48,034 nucleotides of DNA. Source: an uncultured Clostridia bacterium (GTDB taxonomy: Bacteria; Bacillota; Clostridia; TANB77; CAG-508). Shown in pieces: positions 1 through 7,814 of the stretch; within the stretch, counting starts at the first letter, position 1, and every line of letters starts with the position of its first letter. Location of the stretch: assembly GCA_934162535.1 (NCBI GenBank), contig CAKPJC010000012.1, forward strand, positions 1-48,034, given 5' to 3'. Below the pieces are notes generated by a model. The model worked only from the letters and a program-made list of their open reading frames with translations. It searched no databases and was not told the DNA's origin. The position numbers and the translations under genes were made by a program.

Positions 1-165
1 GGATCAGTACCGGGGTCAGAACCACCAGCACCAGGATCAGTACCGGGGTCAGAACCACCAGCACCAGGATCAGTACCAGGGTCAGAACCACCAGCACCAG
101 GATCAGTACCGGGGTCAGAACCACCAGCACCAGGATCAGTACCAGGGTCAGAACCACCAGTGCTA
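1..165. repeat. Five tandem copies of a 33-bp repeat
   Basis: Units at 1-33, 34-66, 67-99, 100-132 and 133-165 each start GGATCAGTACC and end in AGCACCA or a variant. They differ mainly at one position (CGGGG versus CAGGG), and the last unit diverges at its end (AGTGCTA). The unit is a multiple of three and encodes the 11-residue Gly/Asp/Pro motif of the reverse-strand gene. The array continues past the window edge. Confidence 0.9.
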
Positions 166-491
166 GGATTGGAACCATCGTTACCAGAGTTAGTGCTACC
201 GTTGTTGCCAACGGATACGCCTACATCTCCAGTACTGACAGAACTGCCACCACTTGTATCAGTGGTGGAACCACCACTGTTGGAACTACCATCATTGCTG
301 TTAGCAGTATTGGGAGTTCCGTTGTCGACTTCGATGATTTGAGCAGGAGTGCTGCTCGTACCATCTTCCGGTTCTGCTGCTACGGAGTGAACCGGCAGTA
401 ACAAAGTTACAGCCATGGTCACAGCGAGCATAGAAGCGATTTTAGACCTAATTCGGGGTTGATGTCGTGCTTTCGAGTTCTGCTCTTTCAT
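1..491 (-). CDS. Secreted Gly/Ser/Asp/Pro repeat protein (C-terminus cut off by window edge)
   Basis: The reverse strand reads open from an ATG at 489-491 to the window edge. An AAGGAGGAAG ribosome binding site lies just upstream (about 497-506). The product starts with a basic N-terminus (MKEQNSKARHQPRIRSK), then a hydrophobic stretch ending LLLPVHSVAA, a plausible Sec signal peptide with cleavage after VAA near residue 40. A low-complexity Ser/Gly/Asn/Thr linker follows, and then 11-residue repeats GGSDPGTDPGA encoded by 33-bp DNA repeats. This suggests an extended stalk of an exported or surface protein. The functional C-terminal domain lies outside the window, so no function can be assigned. 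Codons such as CCC, GGT and CTG are unlike the rest of the window. A consensus promoter sits upstream. Confidence 0.75.
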   Translation of the reverse strand, partial: MKEQNSKARHQPRIRSKIASMLAVTMAVTLLLPVHSVAAEPEDGTSSTPAQIIEVDNGTPNTANSNDGSSNSGGSTTDTSGGSSVSTGDVGVSVGNNGSTNSGNDGSNPSTGGSDPGTDPGAGGSDPGTDPGAGGSDPGTDPGAGGSDPGTDPGAGGSDPGTD

Positions 492-537
492 GAGAACTTC
501 CTCCTTTTTGTTTTTTCCCTAGGTTTTCAATGTACTC

Positions 538-553
538 ATGTGCTTTTGCACAC
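538..553 (-). promoter_or_regulatory. Small 5'UTR hairpin of the repeat protein gene
   Basis: ATGTGC and GCACAC flank a TTTT loop (reverse strand: GTGTGC-AAAA-GCACAT). The hairpin lies between the predicted transcription start and the ribosome binding site of the reverse-strand secreted protein. It might stabilise the mRNA. No known riboswitch is recognised. Confidence 0.35.
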
Positions 554-560
554 TTCCATT

Positions 561-589
561 ATTATACAATATCTATCAAAAAATGTCAA
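561..589 (-). promoter_or_regulatory. Consensus sigma-A promoter of the repeat protein gene
   Basis: On the reverse strand TTGACA (584-589) and TATAAT (561-566) are separated by exactly 17 bp, a perfect sigma-A consensus. It fires towards the secreted repeat protein and predicts a leader of about 60 nt. Confidence 0.8.
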
Positions 590-691
590 TAAGTATACAT
601 AAAATTTATTTTTTGCATACAAGAAGTTTATAACGACATGATGAAATAAAGAAATCTTGACAATAAAAAAGCGAAAAATATTCAAAAAAAA

Positions 692-720
692 TTGCAAAAA
701 AAGATACCATATGATATACT
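692..720 (+). promoter_or_regulatory. Sigma-A promoter of the 792 gene
   Basis: TTGCAA (692-697), a 17-bp spacer and TATACT (715-720) place transcription start near 727. The 300-bp intergenic stretch 492-791 otherwise holds the divergent promoter, two small hairpins and no gene. Confidence 0.65.
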
Positions 721-748
721 TATAATTAGTAAGCTAGTAACCGATTTA

Positions 749-768
749 TTGAGAAATAATTTTCTCAA
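749..768 (+). promoter_or_regulatory. 5'UTR hairpin before the 792 gene
   Basis: TTGAGAAA and TTTCTCAA pair around a TAAT loop, in the leader about 10 nt upstream of the ribosome binding site. Possible mRNA-stabilising or protein-binding structure. No known riboswitch class matches. Confidence 0.4.
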
Positions 769-791
769 CGAACAAAGAAAGGAAGTTAAAA

Positions 792-1196
792 ATGTCTAGA
801 GACAAAAACATCACGGAATTTCCCCAGATCAACAACTCACAGTTACCTACTCCCAAGCAGGTAAAAAAAGAATCAGAAGTCATCCGGGTCAATTTCCTGT
901 CAAAGGAAATTAAGATGGTTCAAGAGCGCATCTTGAAGCAAGCGTCGGATGCGATTATTAGCAAACAGGATGAATTCCTGAAAGAGGGAAAAGTATCAAT
1001 GGTCTATGATCACATGCTTGAATCTCTCAACACGTTCTGCTACGGACTTAGTCCTGAGCAGAAGAACTATGTACTCCAGCGTGCACTCTGGAGTGCACAA
1101 AGAGCCCTCCATCAGAGAGGGTGGGAGATTCGGATTTATCCCTTGCCTTACTGGTATGGGGTAAAGGTGGTAGAGCTTATTCCGTGGAATCAGTGA
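792..1196 (+). CDS. Hypothetical protein, 134 aa
   Basis: I do not recognise this protein. It starts at ATG 792 with GAAAGGAAG upstream and ends with TGA at 1194-1196. No signal peptide or membrane segment is visible. The first 30 residues are polar and probably disordered. Residues about 35-65 look helical and amphipathic. The C-terminal third is aromatic-rich (GWEIRIYPLPYWYGVKVVELIPWNQ region). Its codons (CGC, GCG, CTC, CCC) differ sharply from the downstream chromosome but resemble those of the divergent secreted repeat protein, so the two probably share an origin. It is monocistronic: own promoter, leader hairpin and strong terminator. It could be a plasmid, phage or island gene. Confidence 0.7.
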   Translation: MSRDKNITEFPQINNSQLPTPKQVKKESEVIRVNFLSKEIKMVQERILKQASDAIISKQDEFLKEGKVSMVYDHMLESLNTFCYGLSPEQKNYVLQRALWSAQRALHQRGWEIRIYPLPYWYGVKVVELIPWNQ

Positions 1197-1235
1197 CGAC
1201 TGAAACTATAGAATAAACCAGTCACCACTTCCTTT

Positions 1236-1266
1236 AGAAAAGACTCACAATGTGGGTCTTTTCTTT
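1236..1266 (+). terminator. Intrinsic terminator after the 792 gene
   Basis: AGAAAAGACTCAC pairs with GTGGGTCTTTTCT around a short loop, with one internal T/G wobble, and the right arm ends in a T-rich stretch. It also marks the boundary between the GC-richer left segment and the AT-rich chromosome. Confidence 0.8.
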
Positions 1267-1362
1267 ATATAAAAAAATACTAAAAAATACTTTATTTTTG
1301 GAAAAAAATGTAGTATAATAAATGATGTTAAAATATGTAAAAATGATAGGGAGGTCAATACA

Positions 1363-2373
1363 ATGAATAAAAAAAGAATAGTAACAGGAGATAGACCAAC
1401 AGGTAGACTGCATATAGGTCATTATTTTGGTTCTTTAAAAAATAGAGTAGAAATGCAAGAAATGGGAAAATATGACCCATACATATTAGTAGCAGATGTA
1501 CAAGCACTAACAGACAACTTCAACAATCCAGAAAAAGTAAGAAAAAATGTGAGAGAAGTAGTAATGGACTACCTATCAGTAGGAATAGACCCAGAAAAAA
1601 CAACAATATATATACAATCAATGATACCAGAGGTTGCAGAACTAACTGTATTTTACTCAAACTTAGTAACAATAGCAAGACTTGAAAGAAATCCAACAGT
1701 AAAAACAGAGATTGCTCAAAAAAGAAATATCTTTGGAGAAAGTGTAACATATGGATTTTTAGGATACCCAGTAAGTCAAGCAGCAGACATAACTGCATTA
1801 GGTGGAGAATTAATTCCTGTAGGAGAAGATCAATTACCATTAATAGAGCAATGTAGAGAAATAGTAAGAAAATTCAACAGTATATATGGAGAAATACTAA
1901 AAGAACCAGAAGCAGTATTATCAAAGCAAAAAAGAATAAAAGGTCTAGATGGTAATGAAAAAATGGGTAAATCATTGGGGAATGCAATATATTTATCAGA
2001 TACTGAAGAAGAAGTGAAAAAAAAAGTAATGGGAGCTGTAACAGACCCAAACAGAATAAAAAAAGATGATTTAGGAAATCCTGACATATGTATGGTAGCA
2101 TATTATCATAATCTATTTAGCAGTGAAGAAGAGACAAAAATAGTATGTGAAGAATGCAAAGCAGGAAAAAGAGGATGTGTGGCATGTAAAAAACAACTTG
2201 CAAAAAACATAAATCAAACATTAGAACCAATAAGACAAAAAAGAAAATATTATGAAGAAAGACCAGAACTAGTTGATGAAATACTAAAAAAAGGAACAGA
2301 AAAAGCAAGAGAGCAAGCAAAAGAAACAATGAAAGACATAAAAAAGGCAATGATGTTAAATTATTTTGAATAG
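1363..2373 (+). CDS. trpS: Tryptophanyl-tRNA synthetase
   Basis: Class I synthetase that charges tRNA-Trp in the cytosol (336 aa, normal length for bacterial TrpRS). The HIGH motif is intact at residues 17-20 (RLHIGHYFG) and the KMSKS loop reads EKMGKS near residues 199-204. A TATAAT -10 box lies at 1314-1319 and GGGAGG precedes ATG 1363. An unusual cysteine set (C243, C265, C272, C275) sits after the KMSKS loop. The C-x6-C-x2-C part, with a further Cys 21 residues upstream, closely resembles the [4Fe-4S] motif described for Thermotoga maritima TrpRS. It heads a cluster with obgE 14 bp downstream. The matching tRNA-Trp is also in this window, at 29.8 kb. No T-box leader is visible here. Confidence 0.97.
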   Translation: MNKKRIVTGDRPTGRLHIGHYFGSLKNRVEMQEMGKYDPYILVADVQALTDNFNNPEKVRKNVREVVMDYLSVGIDPEKTTIYIQSMIPEVAELTVFYSNLVTIARLERNPTVKTEIAQKRNIFGESVTYGFLGYPVSQAADITALGGELIPVGEDQLPLIEQCREIVRKFNSIYGEILKEPEAVLSKQKRIKGLDGNEKMGKSLGNAIYLSDTEEEVKKKVMGAVTDPNRIKKDDLGNPDICMVAYYHNLFSSEEETKIVCEECKAGKRGCVACKKQLAKNINQTLEPIRQKRKYYEERPELVDEILKKGTEKAREQAKETMKDIKKAMMLNYFE

Positions 2374-2387
2374 AAAAGGAGAATAAA

Positions 2388-3662
2388 ATGTTCACAGATT
2401 ATGCGAAAATAACCATAAAATCCGGAAATGGTGGAGATGGTGCAGTAACATTCAGAAGAGAAAAATATGTAGCAGCAGGAGGACCAGATGGAGGAGATGG
2501 TGGCAGAGGTGGAAGTATATATTTCAAAGTTGACCCAAATGCAAACACACTAATAGACTTTAGATACACCAAAAAATTCAAAGCACAAAATGGAGAAAAT
2601 GGTAGTGGAGCAAACAAATATGGAAAATCAGGAGACGATTTATACATAAATGTGCCAATAGGAACAATAATAAAAGATGTAGAAACAGGAAAAGTTGTTG
2701 CAGACTTATCAAAACAAGGACAAGAAGAACTTGTTTTAAAAGGTGGTAGAGGAGGAAAAGGAAACTCACACTTTGCTACATCAACAAGACAGGTACCTAG
2801 ATTTGCACAAGCAGGAGAAGAAGGAGAAGAAAAAGAAGTAATACTTGAACTAAAATTATTAGCAGATGTTGGACTACTAGGATTTCCAAATGTAGGCAAA
2901 TCAACATTTTTATCAGTAGTAACAGATGCTAAGCCTAAAATAGCAAACTATCATTTTACAACAATAGAGCCAAATTTAGGAGTTGTAAAAACAAAAAATG
3001 GAGACAGCTTTGTAATAGCCGATATTCCAGGAATAATTGAGGGTGCAAGTGATGGAGTAGGATTAGGAACACAATTCCTTAGACATGTAGAAAGAACAAG
3101 ACTATTATTACATGTAATAGATGTATCAGGAACAGAAGGTAGAGACCCAGTACAAGACTTCTATACAATAAACGAAGAATTAAAAAAATATAGTGAAAAG
3201 TTAAGTACAAGAAAACAAATAATAGTTGCAAACAAAATAGATATAATGCAAGATGAAACAAACTACAAGAAATTAGAAGAACTTGCGAAAAAGAAAAAGC
3301 TAGAAATATATAAAATTTCAGGAGTAACAGGAGAAGGAGTCGAAACACTTTTAAATAGAGTATCAGAAGTATTAAAAACACTTCCAAAAGAAGAATTGAT
3401 AGAAATAGAAGAAAGAGTAGTATATACTCTTGAAGAGGATAAAAACGAATTCACTGTAAGAAAAGAAGGAGATACATTTATAATAGAAGGAAAAGCAATA
3501 AACAGACTAATGGGTAGAATAAACATAGATGACAATGAATCAATGTACTACTTCCAAAAGAATCTAAAAAGTCTTGGAATAGAAGACGAATTAAAGAGAC
3601 AAGGAATAAAAGAAGGAGACCCAGTAAAAATCTTAAATTGGACGTTTGAATGGTATGAATAA
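2388..3662 (+). CDS. obgE: Obg family GTPase (ribosome assembly)
   Basis: Essential GTPase linked to 50S subunit maturation and stress signalling. The N-terminal Obg domain (residues 1 to about 157) is glycine-rich with the typical GGDGAVTFRREKYV and GGDGGRGG stretches. The G domain follows: G1 GFPNVGKST near residue 165, G3 DIPGIIEGA, G4 NKID. The C-terminal OCT domain (about 345-424) ends KILNWTFEWYE. Length 424 aa matches Gram-positive Obg. AAAGGAG precedes ATG 2388. The gene lies 14 bp after trpS and overlaps or abuts the Nudix gene, so the cluster is likely co-transcribed. Confidence 0.97.
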   Translation: MFTDYAKITIKSGNGGDGAVTFRREKYVAAGGPDGGDGGRGGSIYFKVDPNANTLIDFRYTKKFKAQNGENGSGANKYGKSGDDLYINVPIGTIIKDVETGKVVADLSKQGQEELVLKGGRGGKGNSHFATSTRQVPRFAQAGEEGEEKEVILELKLLADVGLLGFPNVGKSTFLSVVTDAKPKIANYHFTTIEPNLGVVKTKNGDSFVIADIPGIIEGASDGVGLGTQFLRHVERTRLLLHVIDVSGTEGRDPVQDFYTINEELKKYSEKLSTRKQIIVANKIDIMQDETNYKKLEELAKKKKLEIYKISGVTGEGVETLLNRVSEVLKTLPKEELIEIEERVVYTLEEDKNEFTVRKEGDTFIIEGKAINRLMGRINIDDNESMYYFQKNLKSLGIEDELKRQGIKEGDPVKILNWTFEWYE

Positions 3663-3684
3663 AAAGATAGAAAGTGAGGAACAA

Positions 3685-4113
3685 ATGAGAACAAGAGTAG
3701 CAGGAATAATTCCAATGGGAGATGGATTTGCATTTATGCATAGAGTTGGAGTACAAAACCATCCAATAGGAAACTATTACACATTCCCAGGGGGAGGAAA
3801 AGAAGAAGGAGAAACAATAGAAGAAGGAACAAAAAGAGAAATCCAAGAAGAATTCGGAATAAATGTTGAAATTGTAAAACAACTATATTATTTAAAAAAT
3901 GAAGAAAAAGAAGAATACTTTTTTCTTTGTAAATATATTGATGGGAAATTTGGAACAGGAAAAGGACCAGAGTTTTCTGGTGACCCTAAATATACACATA
4001 GAGGACAATACTTACCAGAAATAATCAAAAAAGAAGAAGTAAAAAATATAACATTACTTCCAGATGAAATAAAAGAAAAATTAGTTCAAGATATAGAAGA
4101 TGGAAGAATATAG
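3685..4113 (+). CDS. Nudix hydrolase
   Basis: Predicted Mg2+-dependent hydrolase of a nucleoside diphosphate linked to another moiety; the substrate is unknown. The Nudix box is complete (GGGKEEGETIEEGTKREI then QEEFGI), matching Gx5Ex7REUxEExGU. I prefer the start at ATG 3685 (MRTRVAGIIP), which has GTGAGGA just upstream and starts right at the first conserved strand. An in-frame ATG at 3655 and a TTG at 3646 lie inside the obgE end and lack a good ribosome binding site. Length 142 aa is typical. The tight packing with obgE implies shared transcription, though that says little about substrate. Confidence 0.9.
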   Translation: MRTRVAGIIPMGDGFAFMHRVGVQNHPIGNYYTFPGGGKEEGETIEEGTKREIQEEFGINVEIVKQLYYLKNEEKEEYFFLCKYIDGKFGTGKGPEFSGDPKYTHRGQYLPEIIKKEEVKNITLLPDEIKEKLVQDIEDGRI

Positions 4114-4125
4114 AAAGGAAGAGCA

Positions 4126-4968
4126 ATGCAGACAATATTAGAAATAATACTAGAAACAACAATAGACAGTTTAAAACTATTACCATTTCTATTTATAACA
4201 TATCTAATAATGGAATATATAGAGCACAAAACAAGCAACCATGTAAAAACTACTGTAAAAAAATCAGGCAGATTTGGACCAATAATAGGAGGGCTTGCAG
4301 GAATATTTCCACAATGTGGTTTTTCGGTATCTGCAACAAACTTGTATTCAGCAAGAGTCATAACATTAGGAACATTAATATCTGTATATCTAACAACATC
4401 AGATGAAATGTTACCTATTTTAATAACAGAAGCAGTTCCAGCAAAAACAATATTCACAATATTAGGAATAAAACTTGTAATAGGAATTATAGCAGGATTA
4501 ATAATAGATTTGGTTATAAGGAAAAACAAAGAAGAAGAAAAAATTGAAGAGCTATGTGAGCATGAGCACTGTCATTGTGAGAAAGGTATTGTAAAATCTT
4601 CAATAAAGCATACAATAAACATATTTGTATTTATATTTATTACAACATTGATTATAAACTACATTATTAGTCTGATAGGGGAAGACAATATATCAAACTT
4701 AATAAGCAAAAACGAAATACTTGGACCAGTAATATCAAGTGCAATAGGGTTAATACCAAATTGTGCATCATCAGTAATATTAACAGAATTGTTTATTGAA
4801 AATGTAATATCGATGCCAATAATGTTATCAGGACTATTGGTAAATGCAGGTGTAGGAATATTGGTATTATTTAAAACAAATAAGAACCTAAAGGAAAATA
4901 TGGTGATAGTTACAATATTGTATTTTATAGGAGTAATCTCAGGGGGAATATTACAATTAATAATATAA
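4126..4968 (+). CDS. Putative 10-TM heavy-metal/arsenic-type efflux permease (ArsP_2-like)
   Basis: Integral membrane protein of 280 aa built as two homologous halves. Each half carries a conserved Cys motif in a membrane segment: FPQCGFS near residues 63-69 and IPNCASS near 208-214. The halves are joined by a cytoplasmic Cys/His-rich loop (CEHEHCHCEKG). This arrangement matches my recollection of the putative manganese/arsenic efflux family (PF11449, ArsP_2). Substrate is unproven; the Cys and His residues suggest a soft or divalent metal ion. AGGAAGAG precedes ATG 4126, 12 bp after the Nudix gene, making it the last gene of the trpS-obgE cluster. Confidence 0.75.
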   Translation: MQTILEIILETTIDSLKLLPFLFITYLIMEYIEHKTSNHVKTTVKKSGRFGPIIGGLAGIFPQCGFSVSATNLYSARVITLGTLISVYLTTSDEMLPILITEAVPAKTIFTILGIKLVIGIIAGLIIDLVIRKNKEEEKIEELCEHEHCHCEKGIVKSSIKHTINIFVFIFITTLIINYIISLIGEDNISNLISKNEILGPVISSAIGLIPNCASSVILTELFIENVISMPIMLSGLLVNAGVGILVLFKTNKNLKENMVIVTILYFIGVISGGILQLII

Positions 4969-4984
4969 AATTTAGTAAAAAAGC

Positions 4985-5013
4985 TTGTAATTTTAATTCA
5001 TTTATAGGATAAT
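4985..5013 (+). promoter_or_regulatory. Probable promoter of the coupling-protein gene
   Basis: TTGTAA (4985-4990), 17 bp, GATAAT (5008-5013). It lies in the 80-bp gap after the permease and would give the following gene its own transcript with a leader of about 30 nt. Confidence 0.5.
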
Positions 5014-5048
5014 ATAAATGTAGGAAATGAAAATGAAAGGAAAAGATA

Positions 5049-7379
5049 ATGAAATTAATAGATAAGTTTTTAAAGAAAATAAAAGCAAGTCGAAACACAT
5101 TTGCAACATATATATTAACATTATTTTCAGCATATATAGTAGTAGACAGAGTAGTTGAAATGTTATTCATGATATTCTCAGGTGTATCTGTATCATATTG
5201 GGGACCAATTCAATACACAATAGCATTAGCATGCCCAATATTTGCATATTTATTTGCACCAGCTTCAGAATTTGCGACATCAAAGAAAGCAAAAGTAACA
5301 TTATTATACACATATGTAATAACACTTTATATAGTATCACTGTCAATGTTTGTACAATGGATAAATGAAGCGGCGTGGCTATTTCTAATATCATTGCCAG
5401 GATACACAGAACTAGTTACAAACTTCTCAGAATTAATAAGACCAGCATTTACATCATTAGCGATATATTTACCACTAACAACATTTTACAGTGTAATTAA
5501 ATTCATAAGACTAGGAATAGAAGATGATAAAAACCAAAGAAAATCTATATGGGATTATAAAGGAATAAGCTTATCAGACAAAAGTGTTGGACACGGTCCA
5601 TTTACATGTGACATGGTAATGTGTAAAGACTATGAAACAGGAAAGACTATGAGATTTCCAGAAAAGGCAAGATATCAATCATTACTGGCATGTGGTGGTT
5701 CAGGTACTGGAAAAACATCATTGGTATTAGAACCAATGATGGCTAAAGACATAGAGAAAAAGGCTTTTTATATAGCAAATGCAAAAGAAATGGGCTATAC
5801 AGCACTAAAAACTGGAATAGCAACATTAAATAAACCATATGATAATGAATACTTAAACAAAAATTTTACATTAAACATGATAACACCTGCACTTGGAAAA
5901 GAATCAGTGTATAAAGCATATATGAGTAAAATGATATTATCCGGTTCAGATGGGGAATATATATACAGAAATTTAGGACTTACATCAATATCACCAGATA
6001 TTGAATCAACAAAAAGGATAATGTCAGTATGTAAAAATTTCCATATAAGATATAATATTATAGATCCATCAAACAGAGATTCAATAGGATTAAATCCATT
6101 TATATATGATGATGTAAACAAAATAGCAGTTACAATTTCATCAGTGTTAAAAGGTATGAATACAAATGCGAACATGGAATTTGATGAAATATATAGAGAA
6201 GAATTTATTATACAAGCGATAGAAAACATCACGATAATGTTAAAAGAGATGTACCCAAGGATGAATGGGGGAAGTTTGCCAAATCTTGAAGATATGTTAA
6301 AGATGTTTTCAAACTTTGATTTAATAGAAAAGATGTGTAAAATAATGGAGGCAAATGAAGAACTTGCCGAAAAATATGCATCGCAAATACGATATTTTAA
6401 AAAGAACTTCTATGCAAACAGTGTAGGTAGAGAGCAAACAGAAAAACACATATATACGGCAATTTCTCAATTAGATAACTTATTGAGACTACCAGGTGTT
6501 AAAACGATATTATGCAATAGAACAAACAATATAGACTTTGACAAAGCATTAGAAAATGGAGAAATTACGCTAGTATGTACTCGTAGAGGCGATTTAGGAA
6601 GAACAAGCCATAGAGCATTTGGTCTATTCTTTATATTATCAATGCAAAATGCAGTATTAAGGAGACCAGGTGGAGAAAACAGTAGAATACCACATTTCTT
6701 ATATATAGACGAATTCCCAGATTTTATTTGCAAAGATACGGAAGCAATATTGACACTATATCGTAAGTATAAAGTAGCACCTGTAATCACATCACAAAAC
6801 CTTGCACAATTAAATGGCGATTTCTCAAAATTGAAATATAAAGATACTATTTTAGCCAACTGTGGTAGCAAAATATTCACAGGAAATGGTATACCAGAAG
6901 ATTTAGATTGGTGGGAAAAAGAATTTATAAAGAGAAGAGATTGGTCTTATAGTAATTCTATGGATATGAATAAACTTGAATATGATTCAAAATACAGTAG
7001 TGTAAAATATGACTGGTCTGCATACTTTCCAAAAAATAAGTTGGCAACATTAAAATTCAAACATTTAGCTGTTAAACTTAAACAAGATGATGGAAAATGT
7101 GATATTGGGGAAGGTACATTCAATTTTATAGGTTCAAAGTATAAAGAAGAACAGCAAATTAAAAAGTATAATTTTGAAAAATTCACACCAGGTCTTGCTG
7201 GAAGTAATGATGATTCAGATAATGAAATTAAACCAAAATTTGATTTAAAACATATGGATTTTACAGATGAACGTGATGAAATAAATCCAGTTCAAACAGA
7301 TACAACAGATGCTAATTTCGTATTTGATAATGAAGATGCAATTGTTGTAAACTTTAGAAAAGGCAAAAAAGAAAATTAA
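5049..7379 (+). CDS. VirD4/TraG-family type IV coupling ATPase, solitary
   Basis: Membrane-anchored P-loop ATPase of 776 aa resembling conjugative coupling proteins, which hand DNA or protein substrates to type IV secretion channels. Residues 15-170 contain about four hydrophobic segments. Walker A GGSGTGKTS lies near residue 216. Walker B FLYIDEFPDF is near 552, followed by a TraG/TraD C-terminal (TraM-recognition-like) region with SQNLAQL and NCGSKIF motifs. The C-terminal 70 residues are acidic and low-complexity. AAAGGAAAAGATA precedes ATG 5049. No relaxase, VirB4, VirB6 or lytic transglycosylase gene is nearby, and the neighbours are housekeeping genes and tRNA-Glu. It may be a remnant of an element once inserted at the tRNA, or a chromosomal ATPase with its own role. 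Confidence 0.85.
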   Translation: MKLIDKFLKKIKASRNTFATYILTLFSAYIVVDRVVEMLFMIFSGVSVSYWGPIQYTIALACPIFAYLFAPASEFATSKKAKVTLLYTYVITLYIVSLSMFVQWINEAAWLFLISLPGYTELVTNFSELIRPAFTSLAIYLPLTTFYSVIKFIRLGIEDDKNQRKSIWDYKGISLSDKSVGHGPFTCDMVMCKDYETGKTMRFPEKARYQSLLACGGSGTGKTSLVLEPMMAKDIEKKAFYIANAKEMGYTALKTGIATLNKPYDNEYLNKNFTLNMITPALGKESVYKAYMSKMILSGSDGEYIYRNLGLTSISPDIESTKRIMSVCKNFHIRYNIIDPSNRDSIGLNPFIYDDVNKIAVTISSVLKGMNTNANMEFDEIYREEFIIQAIENITIMLKEMYPRMNGGSLPNLEDMLKMFSNFDLIEKMCKIMEANEELAEKYASQIRYFKKNFYANSVGREQTEKHIYTAISQLDNLLRLPGVKTILCNRTNNIDFDKALENGEITLVCTRRGDLGRTSHRAFGLFFILSMQNAVLRRPGGENSRIPHFLYIDEFPDFICKDTEAILTLYRKYKVAPVITSQNLAQLNGDFSKLKYKDTILANCGSKIFTGNGIPEDLDWWEKEFIKRRDWSYSNSMDMNKLEYDSKYSSVKYDWSAYFPKNKLATLKFKHLAVKLKQDDGKCDIGEGTFNFIGSKYKEEQQIKKYNFEKFTPGLAGSNDDSDNEIKPKFDLKHMDFTDERDEINPVQTDTTDANFVFDNEDAIVVNFRKGKKEN

Positions 7380-7397
7380 ATTTTAGTATAGAAAAAG

Positions 7398-7423
7398 CCC
7401 TCTAGTGGTTAAATACTAGAGGG
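7398..7423 (+). terminator. Terminator-like hairpin after the coupling-protein gene
   Basis: CCCTCTAGT pairs perfectly with ACTAGAGGG over 9 bp around an 8-nt loop, followed by an AT-rich tail (TTCATATTATAT). The T-run is imperfect. Confidence 0.7.
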
Positions 7424-7472
7424 TTCATATTATATAAAAACTACGATTTTGACAAAAATTGGCTTAAAAATA

Positions 7473-7501
7473 TTGACTTACAACTATAAATATGGTATAA
7501 A
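7473..7501 (+). promoter_or_regulatory. Promoter of tRNA-Glu
   Basis: TTGACT (7473-7478), 17 bp, TATAAA (7496-7501). Transcription would start a few bases before the tRNA 5' end. Confidence 0.75.
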
Positions 7502-7516
7502 TATAAAGTACAAAAT

Positions 7517-7591
7517 GGCCCGTTGGTCAAGCGGTTAAGACGCCACCCTCTCAAGGTGGAATCATGAGTTCGATTCTCGTACGGGTCACCA
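7517..7591 (+). tRNA. tRNA-Glu (CTC anticodon)
   Basis: A full cloverleaf can be drawn. Acceptor GGCCCGT pairs with ACGGGTC (one G-T). The anticodon stem CCACC/GGTGG holds the loop CTCTCAA, giving anticodon CTC (reads GAG). The T-arm contains GTTCGATTC. A discriminator A and an encoded CCA end the gene at 7591. Its own promoter and terminator flank it. Confidence 0.95.
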
Positions 7592-7605
7592 AATAATATA
7601 AACTT

Positions 7606-7648
7606 AGAGTATCAACGATTATGGCAAATGATCTTGATACTCTATTTT
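7606..7648 (+). terminator. Terminator after tRNA-Glu
   Basis: AGAGTATCAA and TTGATACTCT form a perfect 10-bp stem with an 18-nt loop, followed by ATTTTTA. Confidence 0.75.
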
Positions 7649-7759
7649 TACGTTTAACACTTTTTTAACACTAACTATTTTTTTATCGAAAATCCACAAA
7701 TAGTCGAAAAAAATAGCCATAAATGACCGAAAAAATTTGCAACAAATAACTGAAAAATA

Positions 7760-7788
7760 TTGAAAGTAAAAAAGGATAATGATATAAT
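7760..7788 (+). promoter_or_regulatory. Promoter of the P-type ATPase gene
   Basis: TTGAAA (7760-7765), 17 bp, TATAAT (7783-7788). Transcription start near 7795 would leave a very short leader containing the GGAGGAGG ribosome binding site. Confidence 0.75.
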
Positions 7789-7814
7789 GATGCGGATGGA
7801 GGAGGAAGAGATTA

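Noticed and set aside
1..165. 33-bp direct repeats as a CRISPR array
   Set aside because: Units are contiguous with no spacers and encode an in-frame protein repeat.
160..342. Plus-strand frame rich in Leu and Pro
   Set aside because: It is the shadow of the reverse-strand secreted protein, which has a signal peptide, RBS and consensus promoter.
1270..1362. T-box leader for trpS
   Set aside because: Only about 90 bp of AT-rich sequence with a -10 box; no T-box sequence or terminator arms.
7517..7591. tRNA-Glu as attachment site for an element carrying the coupling protein
   Set aside because: I found no second copy of the tRNA 3' end and no integrase beside it in the window.
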